DNA of 64,000 bases, from assembly GCA_030447955.1 (NCBI GenBank), contig JAUJNY010000001.1:447393-511392 (forward strand). The letters are read 5' to 3'. Positions 1 to 16,687 of this stretch are shown here, in pieces (within the stretch, counting starts at the first letter, position 1; every line of letters starts with the position of its first letter). Origin of the DNA: Jiangellales bacterium (lineage in GTDB: Bacteria; Actinomycetota; Actinomycetes; Jiangellales; Jiangellaceae). The translations under genes were made by a program, and so were the position numbers. The notes beneath the pieces are model-generated. The model was not told the origin of the DNA. It searched no databases and worked only from the letters and a program-made list of their open reading frames with translations.

Positions 1-9
1 GGAGCAGCG

Positions 10-432
10 GTGAGGCCGCGCTGGGAGGACGTCGAGGCCGGCGCGGCGCTCCCGCAGCGGGAGTTCCGGGTCACCCGCGCCAACCTGGTGCGCTACGCCG
101 GCGCGGCCGGGGACTTCAACCCGATCCACTGGAACGAGCGGTTCGCCCGGGCCGTCGGCCTTCCCGACGTCATCGCTCACGGCATGCTCACCATGGCGCT
201 CGCCGCCCGCGTCCTGACCGAGTGGGCCGGCGATCCGGCTGCGGTCGTCGAGTACGGCGTGCGCTTCACCCGGCCCGTGGTGGTGCCCGACGACGACACC
301 GGGGCGACCCTCACGGTCGACGCCACTGTGGGTGACAAGCTCGACGGTCGTCGCGTCACACTGAGCCTGACCGCTCGCTGCGCCGGTGTGGGGGTGCTCT
401 CGAGGGCGCGGGCCGTCGTCCAGCTCGCCTGA
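10..432 (+). CDS. hadB: MaoC-like (3R)-hydroxyacyl-ACP dehydratase subunit HadB
   Basis: A 140-residue hot-dog-fold MaoC dehydratase. The hydratase-2 motif GDFNPIHWNERFA lies near residues 34-46 and holds the Asp and His expected of the active site. In actinobacteria HadB pairs with HadA to dehydrate 3-hydroxyacyl-ACP in fatty-acid elongation; hadAB usually lies just upstream of murB, as here. The GTG start overlaps a TGA at 11-13, which probably ends hadA cut off by the window edge (inferred from the GTGA overlap only). A distinct enoyl-CoA hydratase role cannot be excluded. Confidence 0.85.
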   Translation: MRPRWEDVEAGAALPQREFRVTRANLVRYAGAAGDFNPIHWNERFARAVGLPDVIAHGMLTMALAARVLTEWAGDPAAVVEYGVRFTRPVVVPDDDTGATLTVDATVGDKLDGRRVTLSLTARCAGVGVLSRARAVVQLA

Positions 433-472
433 CCGATCGGGATCCTGCCGATTTCCGGACCTCCGCGGACTG

Positions 473-512
473 GTCAGACTTACGCCGGGCCCCGACCCGG
501 TGTCGGTCTGAC
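473..512. repeat. 40-bp dispersed palindrome, copy 1
   Basis: A 40-bp imperfect inverted repeat beginning GTCAGACT and ending GGTCTGAC, with a CCGGG/CCCGG inner stem and a loop of about 4 nt. The same element, of the same length, recurs at 43711-43750 and 44811-44850. It lies between hadB and murB and could act as a terminator in RNA, but conservation of its sequence between unrelated loci points to a dispersed repeat family. No T-tract follows. Confidence 0.8.
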
Positions 513-569
513 AACTGGCGCAGGCCGCGCGCGGCCGGCCGGTCCCGGGGTGCGCGGCCGTACCCTTTT

Positions 570-1598
570 GTGCTCGTGCATGAGCAGTACGACGTCCCGC
601 TCGCCGACCTGACGACGCTGCGTCTCGGCGGGCCTGCGCGGCGGGTCCTCAGCGCGGAGACCGACGCCGAGGTCGTCGAGGCACTGCGGGCCTGTGACGC
701 AGCCGGCGAACCCGTCCTCGTCCTTGGTGGCGGCAGCAACCTCGTGGTCGCTGACGAGGGCTTCCCGGGGACCGTGGTCCGCATCGTCACCCGGGGGGTC
801 CGGCGCCAGGACTCCGCTGCGACCGTCGGCGTTGCCGCCGGCGAGCCGTGGGACGACCTGGTCGGGCACGCGGTGGAGGCGGGCTGGTCAGGTGTGGAGG
901 CGCTGTCCGGCATCCCGGGTCTCACCGGAGCGACGCCGATCCAGAACGTCGGCGCCTACGGCCAGGAGGTCGCCGACACGCTCACCCGCGTACGCGCGTA
1001 CGACCGCCGCCGCGGCGAGGTCTGCACCTTCGACAACACCGGGTGCGGATTCACCTATCGCGGGTCCGCGTTCAAGGGCGATCCGCGGTGGGTGGTGCTC
1101 GAGGTCACCTTCGAGCTGGCCCGCGCACCGCTGGGCGCCCCCATCCGCTACGCCGAACTGGCCCGCACCCTCGGCGTCGACCTGGGAGCCCGGGCGCCGC
1201 TGGTGGACGTCCGCGCGGCGGTCCTGGCCCTGCGCCGGCGCAAGGGCATGGTCCTTGACCCCTCCGACCGCGACACCTGGAGCGCCGGCTCGTTCTTCAC
1301 CAACCCCCTGGTCGACCCGGCGCTGCTCCCTCCCGGCGCCCCCTCCTGGGCGCAGCCCGACGGGCGGGTCAAGACCAGCGCGGCCTGGCTGATCGAGCGC
1401 GCGGGCTTCGGGCGGGGGTACGGCGGCGCAAGCGGCCGGGCTGCCCTGTCCACAAAGCACCCACTGGCCCTCACCAACCGGGGCGGCGCGAGCACCGCCG
1501 AGCTGCTCAGCCTTGCCCGGGAGGTCCGCTGCGGGGTGCACGAGCGCTTCGGCATCGAGCTGGTCAACGAGCCGGTCATCGTGGGCGGCAGCCTCTGA
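570..1598 (+). CDS. murB: UDP-N-acetylmuramate dehydrogenase MurB
   Basis: MurB reduces UDP-GlcNAc-enolpyruvate to UDP-MurNAc with NADPH and FAD in cytoplasmic peptidoglycan precursor synthesis. The N-terminal FAD domain has GGGSNLVV near residues 52-59. The substrate-domain motif GFTYRGSAFK and the catalytic serine motif SAGSFFTNP are present, and a conserved Glu sits near the C-terminus in LVNEPVIVG. The length of 342 is normal. A TACCCT -10-like box at 561-566 lies immediately upstream, so the GTG at 576 (two codons later) may be a leaderless start; 570 is the longest reading. It converges on the adenosine deaminase gene with 13 bp between stops. Confidence 0.95.
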   Translation: MLVHEQYDVPLADLTTLRLGGPARRVLSAETDAEVVEALRACDAAGEPVLVLGGGSNLVVADEGFPGTVVRIVTRGVRRQDSAATVGVAAGEPWDDLVGHAVEAGWSGVEALSGIPGLTGATPIQNVGAYGQEVADTLTRVRAYDRRRGEVCTFDNTGCGFTYRGSAFKGDPRWVVLEVTFELARAPLGAPIRYAELARTLGVDLGARAPLVDVRAAVLALRRRKGMVLDPSDRDTWSAGSFFTNPLVDPALLPPGAPSWAQPDGRVKTSAAWLIERAGFGRGYGGASGRAALSTKHPLALTNRGGASTAELLSLAREVRCGVHERFGIELVNEPVIVGGSL

Positions 1599-1611
1599 CA
1601 CCTGCGCTCGG

Positions 1612-2631
1612 TCAGGCGGGGGAACGCAGCCAGGCGTCGATGCCGGCCAACATCCCGGCCTGCAGCGGCGCGGGTGCCGCGCTCGCGCGTACCGCGTCGC
1701 GGGCGAGCTCGGCGAGCTCGGCGTCGCTGCAGCCGTGCACCCGGCGGGCGAGGTCGTACTGCGCGACCAGCCGAGAGCCGAACAGCAGCGGGTCGTCGGC
1801 GCCCAATGCCACCCGTACGCCCGCAGCGCGGAGCGCAGGCAACGGGACGCCGGCCGGATGCCGGTAGACACCCAGCGCGACGTTGGAGGTGGGGCACACC
1901 TCGAGGGTGGTGCCGCAGGCGGCCAGCCGGGCGAGGGTCCCGGCGTCCTCCGCCGCTCGGACGCCGTGCCCGACCCGTTGCGCGCCGAGGACGTCCAGGC
2001 AGGCCCGTACGCTGTCCGGGCCGGCCAGCTCGCCGCCGTGCGGCACGCGGAGCAGGCCGGCGCGGGCGGCGATGCGGAAGGCGGCCGCGAAGTCCCCGAT
2101 CCGACCGCGCCGCTCGTCGTTGGACAACCCGAACCCGACGACCCCACGCCCGGCGTACTGCGCCGCCAGCCGGGCGAGCGTCCGCGCGTCGAGGGGATGG
2201 CGGGTGCGGTTGGCCGCCACGACGAGACCGATGCCGACCCCCGAGCGCGCTGCTGCGGCCGCGGCCGCGTCGAGGACCAGCTCTGTGAAGGCGGTGATCC
2301 CGCCGAAGCGCGCGGCGTACCCAGACGGGTCCACCTGCAGCTCCAGCCACGCCGAACCCTCGGCCGCCTCGTCCTCGGCCGCCTCGCGCACCAGCCGGCG
2401 GACATCCGCCTCGTCTCGCAGGACGGACCGCGCGGTGTCATACAGCCGCTGGAAGCGGAACCAGCCGCGCTCGTCGGCGGCGGAGAGCCGCGGCGGCCAC
2501 TGCCCGCGCAGGGAGTCCGGCAGCCGGACGCCGTGCCGGTCGGCGAGTTCCACCAACGTCGGGTGGCGCATGGATCCGGTGAAGTGCAGGTGCAGGTGAG
2601 CCTTCGGGAGCGTGCGCAGGTCACGCGTCAT
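1612..2631 (-). CDS. add: Adenosine deaminase
   Basis: A 339-residue metal-dependent deaminase of the adenosine/AMP deaminase family, converting adenosine to inosine in purine salvage. Visible motifs are the zinc-binding HLHLHFTGS near residues 12-20, HGGE (active-site Glu), RVGHG, TSNVALG, and an Asp-Asp motif in LGADDPLLFG where the family has SDDP. It is the promoter-distal gene of a leftward pair, 15 bp after the aminotransferase gene. Adenosine deaminase next to an aminotransferase before tRNA-Trp is the usual actinobacterial order. Adenine deaminase activity of related proteins is the main alternative. Confidence 0.88.
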   Translation of the reverse strand: MTRDLRTLPKAHLHLHFTGSMRHPTLVELADRHGVRLPDSLRGQWPPRLSAADERGWFRFQRLYDTARSVLRDEADVRRLVREAAEDEAAEGSAWLELQVDPSGYAARFGGITAFTELVLDAAAAAAARSGVGIGLVVAANRTRHPLDARTLARLAAQYAGRGVVGFGLSNDERRGRIGDFAAAFRIAARAGLLRVPHGGELAGPDSVRACLDVLGAQRVGHGVRAAEDAGTLARLAACGTTLEVCPTSNVALGVYRHPAGVPLPALRAAGVRVALGADDPLLFGSRLVAQYDLARRVHGCSDAELAELARDAVRASAAPAPLQAGMLAGIDAWLRSPA

Positions 2632-2646
2632 CCGTGGAACCGCCGC

Positions 2647-3873
2647 TCAGCGGACCTCCCCGAACAGCTTGACGAGCCGGGACGCACCCTCGACGAGGTC
2701 GTCGTCGCCGAGGGCGTAGGACAGCCGTAGATATCCCTCCGTTCCGAACGCCTCTCCGGGCACCAGAGCCACCTCGACCTCCTCCAGCACCAGCTGGGCC
2801 AGCTCGGCGCTGGTCGACGGGCGGCGCCCGCGCAGCTCCCGGCCGAGCAGCTCGCGCACCGAGGGGTAGACGTAGAAGGCACCCTGCGGCTCGGGGCACA
2901 CGACCCCGTGGACGTCCGCGAGCATCCCTACCAGCGTCCGCCGTCGGCGGTCGAACGCGGCGTGCATCTCGGCCACCGTGGACAGGTCGCCGCTCACCGC
3001 GGCGAGCGCCGCGACCTGCGAGACGTTCGCGACGTTGCTCGACAGGTGGGACTGCAGGTTGGTGGCGGCGCTGACCACGTCGGGAGGGCCGATCAGCCAG
3101 CCCACCCGCCACCCGGTCATCGCGTACGTCTTGGCCACCCCGTTGAGCACGACGCAGGTGTCGGCGAGCTCGGGCACCTCGACCGGCATCGACGAGAAGT
3201 GCGCGTCCCCGTACACCAGGTGCTCGTAGATCTCGTCGGTGACCACCCACAGCCCGTGCTCATGCGCCCACCGGCCGATCTCCCGTACTTCCTCCGGCGG
3301 GTACACCGCGCCGGTCGGGTTCGACGGCGAGCAGAACAGCAGCGCTTTGGCCCGCGGTGACCTGCGCCGGGCCGCCTCCAGCTGCTCGACGCTGACCCGG
3401 TACCCACTCGACTCGTCGGCCACGACCTCGACGGGGACTCCCCCGGCGAGGCGGATCGCTTCGGGGTACGTCGTCCAGTACGGGGTCGGCAGCAGCACCT
3501 CGTCACCCGGGTCGAGCAGCGTCGCGAACGCCGCGTACACCGCCTGCTTGCCACCGTTGGTGACGAGGACCTGAGAGGGGTCCACCTGCAGGCCCGAGTC
3601 GCGCGCTGTCTTGGCGGCCACCGCCTCACGCAGCTCGGGCAACCCACCGGCCGGGCTGTAGCGGTGGTTGCGGGGGTCATGGCAGGCGGCTGCCGCGGCC
3701 CGCACGACCTGCTCGGGAGTGGGGAAGTCGGGCTCCCCGGCGGCGAATCCGATGACGTGCCGCCCGGCCGCTCGCAGCTCCTTGGCCTTGGCGTCAACGG
3801 CCAGGGTGGCCGACTCGGTGATGGCGCCGATCCGGGCGGAGATCCGACGCGGTGGCGTGCCTGCGGCGCTCAT
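2647..3873 (-). CDS. PLP-dependent class I aminotransferase (aspartate aminotransferase type)
   Basis: A fold-type I aminotransferase that probably exchanges the amino group between aspartate and glutamate. Motifs in order: [42 protein letters not shown], and the PLP-lysine region [16 protein letters not shown], then a C-terminal arginine motif YLRLSYAL. I chose the ATG at 3873 ([10 protein letters not shown]) because homologues begin there; an in-frame ATG at 3909 would add 12 residues. It is divergent from tRNA-Trp/secE/nusG. Substrate preference cannot be fixed from sequence. Confidence 0.9.
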   Translation of the reverse strand: MSAAGTPPRRISARIGAITESATLAVDAKAKELRAAGRHVIGFAAGEPDFPTPEQVVRAAAAACHDPRNHRYSPAGGLPELREAVAAKTARDSGLQVDPSQVLVTNGGKQAVYAAFATLLDPGDEVLLPTPYWTTYPEAIRLAGGVPVEVVADESSGYRVSVEQLEAARRRSPRAKALLFCSPSNPTGAVYPPEEVREIGRWAHEHGLWVVTDEIYEHLVYGDAHFSSMPVEVPELADTCVVLNGVAKTYAMTGWRVGWLIGPPDVVSAATNLQSHLSSNVANVSQVAALAAVSGDLSTVAEMHAAFDRRRRTLVGMLADVHGVVCPEPQGAFYVYPSVRELLGRELRGRRPSTSAELAQLVLEEVEVALVPGEAFGTEGYLRLSYALGDDDLVEGASRLVKLFGEVR

Positions 3874-3948
3874 GCGCCGATCGTCCACCGCTGGCCCGTC
3901 CGACGGCAATCCCGCGGTACCGCGCCGGCCTGGCGCGATGGTCCGCCG

Positions 3949-3979
3949 TTCGACCGCGGCAGCCGCGACGCCCTACACT
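3949..3979 (+). promoter_or_regulatory. Candidate promoter for tRNA-Trp-secE-nusG
   Basis: TACACT at 3974-3979 fits the actinobacterial TANNNT -10 box. A weak -35 candidate, TTCGAC at 3949-3954, lies 19 bp upstream. It faces the tRNA-Trp gene across the divergent intergenic region. This is sequence pattern only, and the -35 match is poor. Confidence 0.4.
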
Positions 3980-4073
3980 CGAGCGCTGGTGGTCCCTGAC
4001 CGCAGCCGCGGCATGTCCGCACGCTCGTCCCGACGATCGGGGGATGGCGCGGCGGCGGCCGAGGTCACCGCAC

Positions 4074-4146
4074 AGGGCAGTAGCTCAATTGGTAGAGCAC
4101 CGGTCTCCAAAACCGGCGGCTGGGGGTTCGAGTCCCTCCTGCCCTG
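4074..4146 (+). tRNA. trnW: tRNA-Trp (anticodon CCA)
   Basis: A complete cloverleaf: acceptor arm AGGGCAG/CTGCCCT, D arm GCTC/GAGC, anticodon stem CCGGT/ACCGG with loop CTCCAAA and anticodon CCA at 4107-4109, and T loop GTTCGAG. The discriminator is G and CCA is not encoded. Its position just upstream of secE-nusG is the standard actinobacterial location. Confidence 0.97.
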
Positions 4147-4188
4147 CGCTGTGGACGACCGAAGAACACCGACGGACCGAGGACTGAC

Positions 4189-4470
4189 GTGACCGAGACG
4201 CGCGGCGCCACTGCCCTGCCCCAGCGCGACCCACGCGAGGTCAGCCGCACCCGCAGTGGTGGGCCGGGCGGCTGGCTGCGGTCGGCTCCCGGCCGGCTCG
4301 CCTTGTTCTACCGCCAGGTCGTCGCCGAGCTGCGCAAGGTCGTCTGGCCGACCCGTGAGCAGCTGCTCACCTACACCGCCGTCGTCCTCGTGTTCGTCGC
4401 GGTGATCATCGCGATCGTGTCGGTGCTCGACCTGGCCTTCGGTTGGCTCGTGCTCCGCATCTTCGGCTGA
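4189..4470 (+). CDS. secE: Preprotein translocase subunit SecE
   Basis: A 93-residue SecE, the small membrane subunit that clamps SecY in the Sec translocon. It has a hydrophilic N-terminus, the conserved motif [12 protein letters not shown] near residues 47-58, and one transmembrane helix (about residues 63-85). The GTG start overlaps a TGA at 4185-4187 by no bases but follows it closely. tRNA-Trp lies 42 bp upstream and nusG 53 bp downstream, the normal secE-nusG pair. Confidence 0.95.
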   Translation: MTETRGATALPQRDPREVSRTRSGGPGGWLRSAPGRLALFYRQVVAELRKVVWPTREQLLTYTAVVLVFVAVIIAIVSVLDLAFGWLVLRIFG

Positions 4471-4523
4471 GGGACGCGTCCTCCCCCTGCCAGCAGCCAC
4501 CGACTGGAGGTAGTAGCCCCCCC

Positions 4524-5357
4524 GTGACCCAACAGCAGCACGCCGACGAGCCGGCCACCGTGGTGGCGGCGCAGCCCGGCGCCGAGCCAGCCGATCCGGC
4601 CGATCCGGCCGATCCGGCCGTCGATCCGGTCGTGGATCCGGTTGTGGATCCGGTGGTGGAACCCGCTGGCGCCGAGGTGCCCGCCGATGCGCTTTCCACT
4701 GGCGAATCCGCTGGGGAGGTCGCTGCGGACCCGGCCGGCGAGACCATGGAGGAGCCCGCGGAGGAGGAGGACGTCGATCCGCTGGCGGAGTTCCGCCGCA
4801 CGCTGCGCCTTAAGCGCGGTGACTGGTTCGTCGTGCACACGTACTCCGGCATGGAGAACCGGGTGCGGGCCAACCTCGAGAGCCGCATCGGCAGCCTCAA
4901 CATGGAGGACTACATCTTCGAGGTCGCGGTCCCGCAGGAGGAGGTAGCGGAGATCAAGAGCGGACAACGCCGCATGGTCCGGCGCAACCGCTTCCCGGGG
5001 TACGTGCTGGTGCGCATGGAGATGACCGACGAGTCGTGGGCGACGGTGCGTCACACGCCTTCGGTGACCGGTTTCGTCGGGCACTCCCATCAGCCGCTGC
5101 CGCTCAGCCTCGACGAGGTGGAGCGGTGGCTGGCTCCGACCGTGGTGGAGATCCGAAAGAAGGAGACCAAGACCCCTGTCGAGGTCGTCGACTTCGAGGT
5201 CGGCGACTCCGTCATGGTCGTGGACGGACCGTTCGCGACGCTGCACGCCACCATCAACGAGATCAACCCCGACGCTCAGAAGGTCAAGGGACTGGTCGAG
5301 ATCTTCGGTCGCGAGACACCTGTCGAGCTGTCCTTCAGCCAGATCCAGAAGCTCTAG
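4524..5357 (+). CDS. nusG: Transcription termination/antitermination factor NusG
   Basis: NusG binds RNA polymerase and couples transcription to Rho and to ribosomes. The NGN domain starts near residue 101 ([14 protein letters not shown]) and the C-terminal KOW domain is near residues 224-277 ([12 protein letters not shown]). The first 95 residues are an acidic Ala/Pro/Asp tail with tandem DPA and DPVV units, encoded by GATCCGGCC-type repeats at 4590-4665. Such extensions occur in actinobacterial NusG, which explains 277 residues against about 180 in E. coli. GTG start chosen 14 nt after GGAGG. Confidence 0.95.
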   Translation: MTQQQHADEPATVVAAQPGAEPADPADPADPAVDPVVDPVVDPVVEPAGAEVPADALSTGESAGEVAADPAGETMEEPAEEEDVDPLAEFRRTLRLKRGDWFVVHTYSGMENRVRANLESRIGSLNMEDYIFEVAVPQEEVAEIKSGQRRMVRRNRFPGYVLVRMEMTDESWATVRHTPSVTGFVGHSHQPLPLSLDEVERWLAPTVVEIRKKETKTPVEVVDFEVGDSVMVVDGPFATLHATINEINPDAQKVKGLVEIFGRETPVELSFSQIQKL

Positions 5358-5373
5358 TAAGGAACCCGCGAGC

Positions 5374-5805
5374 ATGCCTCCCAAGAAGAAGGTCGCAGCC
5401 GTCATCAAGCTGCAGATCAACGCCGGCGCCGCAACGCCGGCACCGCCGGTCGGCCCGGCCCTGGGTCAGCACGGCGTCAACATCATGGAGTTCTGCAAGG
5501 CCTACAACGCCGCGACCGAGGCCCAGCGCGGAAACGTGGTGCCGGTCGAGATCACCGTCATGGAGGACCGCTCGTTCACCTTCGTGACCAAGACGCCTCC
5601 GGCGTCCCGGCTGATCCTCAAGGCTGCCGGCGTCGACAAGGGCTCCGGTGAGCCGCAGGCGACCAAGGTCGCCCGGCTCAGCCGCGCACAGCTGCGCGAG
5701 ATCGCCGAGCAGAAGATGCCCGACCTCAACGCCAACGACCTCGACGCCGCCGAGCGCATCATCGCCGGTACCGCCCGGCAGATGGGTGTCACGATCGAGG
5801 GTTGA
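5374..5805 (+). CDS. rplK: 50S ribosomal protein L11
   Basis: L11 (143 residues) forms the GTPase-associated centre with 23S rRNA and is the site of thiopeptide action. The N-terminal proline-rich motif [19 protein letters not shown] is intact near residues 22-40 and the RNA-binding C-domain ends in [15 protein letters not shown] start 16 bp after nusG, with GTAAGGA as Shine-Dalgarno. It is followed by rplA in the usual L11 operon order. Confidence 0.97.
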   Translation: MPPKKKVAAVIKLQINAGAATPAPPVGPALGQHGVNIMEFCKAYNAATEAQRGNVVPVEITVMEDRSFTFVTKTPPASRLILKAAGVDKGSGEPQATKVARLSRAQLREIAEQKMPDLNANDLDAAERIIAGTARQMGVTIEG

Positions 5806-5919
5806 GCGCAGGAGGCGCGGCCCTTGCCTCACCCATACCGTTCGACCAGTACCGTCCGACCAGTGGCAGGGCCGGCGCTCGGCCCGTACCACGACTCCTC
5901 AACACGCAGGGAGCAGCAC

Positions 5920-6651
5920 GTGAAGCGCAGCAAGTCCTACCGCGCAGCGGCGGAGATGATCGACCGGCAACGCCTCTACTCACCGCTCGAGGCGGTCCGG
6001 TTAGCCAAGCAGAGCAGTACGGGGCGACGGTTCGACCCGACCGTTGAGGTCGCCCTGCGGCTCGGGGTCGACCCGCGCAAGGCCGACCAGATGGTCCGCG
6101 GCACCGTCAACCTGCCCAACGGCACCGGCAAGACCGCCCGCGTTCTTGTCTTCGCCTCGGGCGCCAAGGCCGAGGAGGCAGCGGCCGCGGGAGCCGACAT
6201 CGTCGGTGCCGACGAGCTCATCCAGGAGGTCCAGGGCGGCCGGCTCGACTTCGACGCCGTGGTCGCCACCCCCGACCTCATGGGCAAGGTCGGACGCCTC
6301 GGCCGGGTCCTCGGCCCGCGTGGCCTCATGCCCAACCCCAAGACGGGGACGGTGACCATGGACGTCGCCAAGGCAGTCGGGGACATCAAGGGCGGCAAGA
6401 TCGAGTTCCGCACCGATCGGCACGCCAACCTCCACCTCATCATCGGCAAGGCGAGCTTTCCCGAGCAGGCGCTGGTGGAGAACTACGCCGCCGCCATCGA
6501 CGAGGTGGTTCGGCTCAAGCCGGCGGCGGCCAAGGGGCGCTACGTCCGCAAGGTCACGCTGACGACGACCACGGGCCCGGGCATCCCCGTCGACCCGGCC
6601 AAGACGCGCAACTTGCTCGCCGCGGAGGCCATGGCCGGGGTGTCAGCCTGA
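5920..6651 (+). CDS. rplA: 50S ribosomal protein L1
   Basis: L1 (243 residues) forms the L1 stalk and helps release E-site tRNA. The start at GTG 5920 ([12 protein letters not shown]) matches the family N-terminus; the same frame stays open upstream to 5824 but that part is unconserved. Motifs include the [21 protein letters not shown] block near residues 122-142. GGGAGCA lies just upstream as Shine-Dalgarno. In many bacteria L1 also represses its own operon by binding mRNA; I did not identify such a site here. Confidence 0.96.
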   Translation: MKRSKSYRAAAEMIDRQRLYSPLEAVRLAKQSSTGRRFDPTVEVALRLGVDPRKADQMVRGTVNLPNGTGKTARVLVFASGAKAEEAAAAGADIVGADELIQEVQGGRLDFDAVVATPDLMGKVGRLGRVLGPRGLMPNPKTGTVTMDVAKAVGDIKGGKIEFRTDRHANLHLIIGKASFPEQALVENYAAAIDEVVRLKPAAAKGRYVRKVTLTTTTGPGIPVDPAKTRNLLAAEAMAGVSA

Positions 6652-6745
6652 CGCCCCTGCTGGGCCCCGTAGCCGCCGCGCCGCGACGGCCCGGGGCGTA
6701 GCGTGGTGGCACCAGTACCGGTTTCGAGTCCCAACGGGGGTAGCT

Positions 6746-7666
6746 GTGCGTCGCCGACTTGTCGCTGTTGTCGTGGGATGCGCCCTTGGCCTGACCGCGT
6801 GCAGCGGTGCCGGGGACGATCCGGCTGAGCTGGCGTCGACCAGTGAGGGTCCGGGCAGCGACGAGACCACAGCTGCGGCTTCCACGTTGACACCTGGCCC
6901 CACTGCCACGGCGCTCGAGACCTCCACACCCACGAGCGCGATCACCGGCTCGGCCGCCGGCTCCGTCAGCGGCGAGGAGCTCACCAGCCGGCTCGTGGCT
7001 GCCGCGGAGGCGGATGGATCGGCGACCGGCGACTTCTCCCTCCAGGTGTCCGGGCAGGAGATCACGGGGGAGGCGGAGTTCACGCTGGAACCGTTCGCCA
7101 TCGACGCGGTCTTCTCCGGCCTGCCCAACCTCGGTGGCGACGGAGGCATCCGGGTGGTGCTCGTCGACGACACCGCCTACCTCGACCTCGGGGGAGGGAT
7201 CCCGCTGCCGGCGGGCAAGCAGTGGGTATCGGTCGACAGCGGCGACGACAGCCCTGGGGCGCAGGCCTTCCGACCCATCCTTGACTCCCTGGGACAGGGC
7301 TTCGACCCGCGCGAGTCCTTCCGGATCATCGAAGCCGCCGTGATATGGAGCAACGAGGGCAGCGACGAGGTAGATGGGGTCGAGACGACGCGGTACACCG
7401 CCGCCGCCGACGTCCGTCGCCTCATCGAGCTGTCGACCGGCGTCGACCGTGAAGGAGCGCAGCTGCTCGCGCAACAGGGTGTACGCAAGATCCCGCTCAC
7501 CGTCTGGGTCGACGGGACGGACCTGCTGCGCAAGATCGACTTCAGCGTCGACAGCCAGGCCGGAGCACTCGAGGCGCAGACGACGTACGACTGGTCGGCG
7601 GAGGTATCGGTCGAGGCTCCACCTGCAGATGCGGTCGTGTCCGTCTCGCGGCTGGGCGGCGGCTGA
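6746..7666 (+). CDS. Lipoprotein, LppX/LprAFG-like
   Basis: A 306-residue lipoprotein. The signal peptide ends in a clean lipobox LTAC with the lipidated Cys at 19. A Thr/Ser/Ala-rich linker follows to about residue 75, then one folded domain that resembles the LppX/LprAFG group (lipid-binding lipoproteins in mycobacteria). A lipoprotein gene between rplA and rplJ is common in actinomycetes. It therefore probably acts on the outer face of the membrane, possibly in lipid or glycolipid handling; this role is inferred from family resemblance. Confidence 0.8.
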   Translation: MRRRLVAVVVGCALGLTACSGAGDDPAELASTSEGPGSDETTAAASTLTPGPTATALETSTPTSAITGSAAGSVSGEELTSRLVAAAEADGSATGDFSLQVSGQEITGEAEFTLEPFAIDAVFSGLPNLGGDGGIRVVLVDDTAYLDLGGGIPLPAGKQWVSVDSGDDSPGAQAFRPILDSLGQGFDPRESFRIIEAAVIWSNEGSDEVDGVETTRYTAAADVRRLIELSTGVDREGAQLLAQQGVRKIPLTVWVDGTDLLRKIDFSVDSQAGALEAQTTYDWSAEVSVEAPPADAVVSVSRLGGG

Positions 7667-7674
7667 GCGCCGAG

Positions 7675-7703
7675 TTGGCGGCGGGCGACACAAGCCGTAC
7701 CCT
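7675..7703 (+). promoter_or_regulatory. Promoter for rplJ-rplL
   Basis: TTGGCG at 7675-7680 and TACCCT at 7698-7703 are separated by 17 bp, a good housekeeping-type actinobacterial promoter. Transcription would begin near 7711, leaving a leader of about 190 nt before rplJ, which suits the L10 leader structure placed there. Confidence 0.65.
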
Positions 7704-7710
7704 GGCCAAA

Positions 7711-7800
7711 GCCAAAGACCGCCGGTCGTCACCTGACCTCAGGGTGACCGAAGGCTCCGCAACAGCGGGCGGCCCGCGCAGGTGCATGCGAGTCAACTCG
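7711..7800 (+). ncRNA. Ribosomal protein L10 leader (cis-regulatory)
   Basis: The leader contains an AAAGACCGCCGG stretch, a stem GTCACC/GGTGAC around 7727-7747, and the conserved-looking GGGCGGCCCGCGCAGGTG block near 7767-7784. These resemble the L10 leader known upstream of rplJ in many bacteria, where L10(L12) binding represses translation or transcription. The match is from memory of the motif; a covariance search with the Rfam L10_leader model would settle it. Confidence 0.65.
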
Positions 7801-7904
7801 CGCGCTCCCCGTACCGGAGCCGCGATCAGGACGCCGCGGCCTGCGCCGGGGCGTTTCGTCGTTTCGGGGCTTGCCTGAGCCGGCGCCCACGCGGGAGGAG
7901 CCCC

Positions 7905-8579
7905 ATGGCGAGGCCGGACAAGGCGGGCACAGTCGCCGAGCTTGCGGAGGAGTTCCGCGGCTCGAGCGCGGTGGTGCTGACCGAGTACCGCGGGCTCAGC
8001 GTCAAGCAGCTGACCGAGCTGCGGCGCGCGCTCGGCCAGAGCGCCTCGTACGCCATTGTCAAGAACACCCTCACCAAGATCGCGGCCCAGGAGGCCGGTG
8101 TTCAGGGCCTCGACGCCCACCTCGTCGGACCGTCGGCGATCGCCTTCGTCAAGGGCGACCCGGTCGAGGCAGCCAAGGGGCTGCGTGACTTTGCTCGCGG
8201 CAACCCTCGACTGGTTATCAAGGGCGCTGTCGTCGACGGCCGCCCGCTGAGCGCTGCGGACATCGGCAAGCTTGCTGACCTGGAGTCCCGGGAGGTGCTG
8301 CTGGCCAAGCTGGCCGGCGCGATGACCGCCTCGCTGTCCCAGGCCGCGGCGCTGTTCGCCGCCCCGCTCGGGCAGGCGGTCCGCCTGGTCGAGGCGCTGC
8401 GTCAGCAGGCGCAGGACGTTCCGCCGGCCGAGGCCGCTGCGCCGGCCGAGGCCGCTGCGCCGACCGAGTCCGCCGCTGCGCCCACCGAGGCGGCGGCGCC
8501 GCCCGACGACGCGCCGACGGCTCCGGTCTCCATGGCCCCATCCGAAGAATCCGCGCCGGCCGAGAACCCCGGCGGCTGA
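7905..8579 (+). CDS. rplJ: 50S ribosomal protein L10
   Basis: L10 anchors L7/L12 dimers to the ribosome stalk. The core (about residues 1-170) is typical: [35 protein letters not shown] and the C-terminal helix that binds L12. A tail of about 50 residues built from PAEAAA and PTEAAA units extends it to 224 residues and comes from 18-bp tandem repeats near 8424-8500. ATG start with GGAGGAG upstream; the same frame is open upstream but unconserved. rplL follows 59 bp later. Confidence 0.95.
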   Translation: MARPDKAGTVAELAEEFRGSSAVVLTEYRGLSVKQLTELRRALGQSASYAIVKNTLTKIAAQEAGVQGLDAHLVGPSAIAFVKGDPVEAAKGLRDFARGNPRLVIKGAVVDGRPLSAADIGKLADLESREVLLAKLAGAMTASLSQAAALFAAPLGQAVRLVEALRQQAQDVPPAEAAAPAEAAAPTESAAAPTEAAAPPDDAPTAPVSMAPSEESAPAENPGG

Positions 8580-8638
8580 CCGCATCCCCCCGACGTCGTA
8601 GCCGAGAGCCGAATTCGTAGCCGAGAGGAAAGACCACC

Positions 8639-9028
8639 ATGGCGAAGCTGAGCACCGACGAGCTGCTCGACGCGTTCAAGGAGATGACGCTGATCGAGCT
8701 GTCGGAGTTCGTCAAGCAGTTCGAGGACACCTTCGGCGTCACCGCCGCCGCGCCGGTCGCCATGGCCGCCGCCGGTGCGGCCGCGCCGGGAGCACCGGCG
8801 GAGGCTGAGGAGGAGCAGGACGAGTTCGACGTCGTCCTCGAGGCGGCGGGAGACAAGAAGATCCAGGTCATCAAGGAGGTCCGTGCCCTCACCAGCCTCG
8901 GGCTGAAGGAGGCCAAGGACCTCGTCGACGGCGCGCCGAAGCCCGTCCTGGAGAAGGTCGCCAAGGACGCAGCGGACAAGGCGCGGGAGCAGCTCGAGGG
9001 CGCCGGCGCCACCGTGACCGTTAAGTAG
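8639..9028 (+). CDS. rplL: 50S ribosomal protein L7/L12
   Basis: L7/L12 (129 residues) is the multicopy stalk protein that recruits translation factors. It shows the N-terminal dimerisation region, an Ala/Gly/Pro hinge near residues 38-55, and the conserved C-domain ([19 protein letters not shown] and [14 protein letters not shown]). Shine-Dalgarno GAGAGGAAAG precedes the ATG. A strong hairpin follows at 9041-9081, closing the rplJL unit. Confidence 0.97.
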   Translation: MAKLSTDELLDAFKEMTLIELSEFVKQFEDTFGVTAAAPVAMAAAGAAAPGAPAEAEEEQDEFDVVLEAAGDKKIQVIKEVRALTSLGLKEAKDLVDGAPKPVLEKVAKDAADKAREQLEGAGATVTVK

Positions 9029-9040
9029 GGCGGTGAAGGA

Positions 9041-9081
9041 GCAACTCCTCGCTCGCCCCTGGGGGCGGGCGAGCGAGTTGC
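9041..9081 (+). terminator. Hairpin terminator after rplL
   Basis: GCAACTCCTCGCTCGCCC pairs with GGGCGAGCGAGTTGC over a short loop, giving a long GC-rich stem 12 nt after the rplL stop. There is no T-tract, which is common in high-GC actinobacteria. It separates rplL from the rpoB promoter at 9099-9127. Confidence 0.7.
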
Positions 9082-9098
9082 GTACGTAGGGCGACCGC

Positions 9099-9127
9099 TC
9101 GACAGCAGCGGGCGCGCCGGCTAGACT
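9099..9127 (+). promoter_or_regulatory. Promoter for rpoB-rpoC
   Basis: TCGACA at 9099-9104 and TAGACT at 9122-9127 are spaced by 17 bp, a good match to an actinobacterial housekeeping promoter. It lies between the rplL terminator-like hairpin and rpoB, giving a leader of about 90 nt. Confidence 0.65.
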
Positions 9128-9222
9128 ACCTCGTTGCGCTGCCCCCCTCCATGACCCGTGCTGGACACGGACGGTTCGGCATGCGCGCAGACGTTCGACC
9201 GCGAGCCTCGGAAGGACCCCTG

Positions 9223-12719
<3,497 letters not shown>

Positions 12720-12765
12720 ACCACCCCCGAAAATTTCCAAGCGAGTGCGCTGAGAGAAGGACATC

Positions 12766-16680
<3,915 letters not shown>

Positions 16681-16687
16681 GGCGCTG

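Noticed and set aside
9041..9081. Hairpin after rplL as a fourth copy of the dispersed palindrome
   Set aside because: Its arms (GCAACTC...GAGTTGC) share no sequence with the GTCAGAC element; it is an ordinary terminator-like stem.
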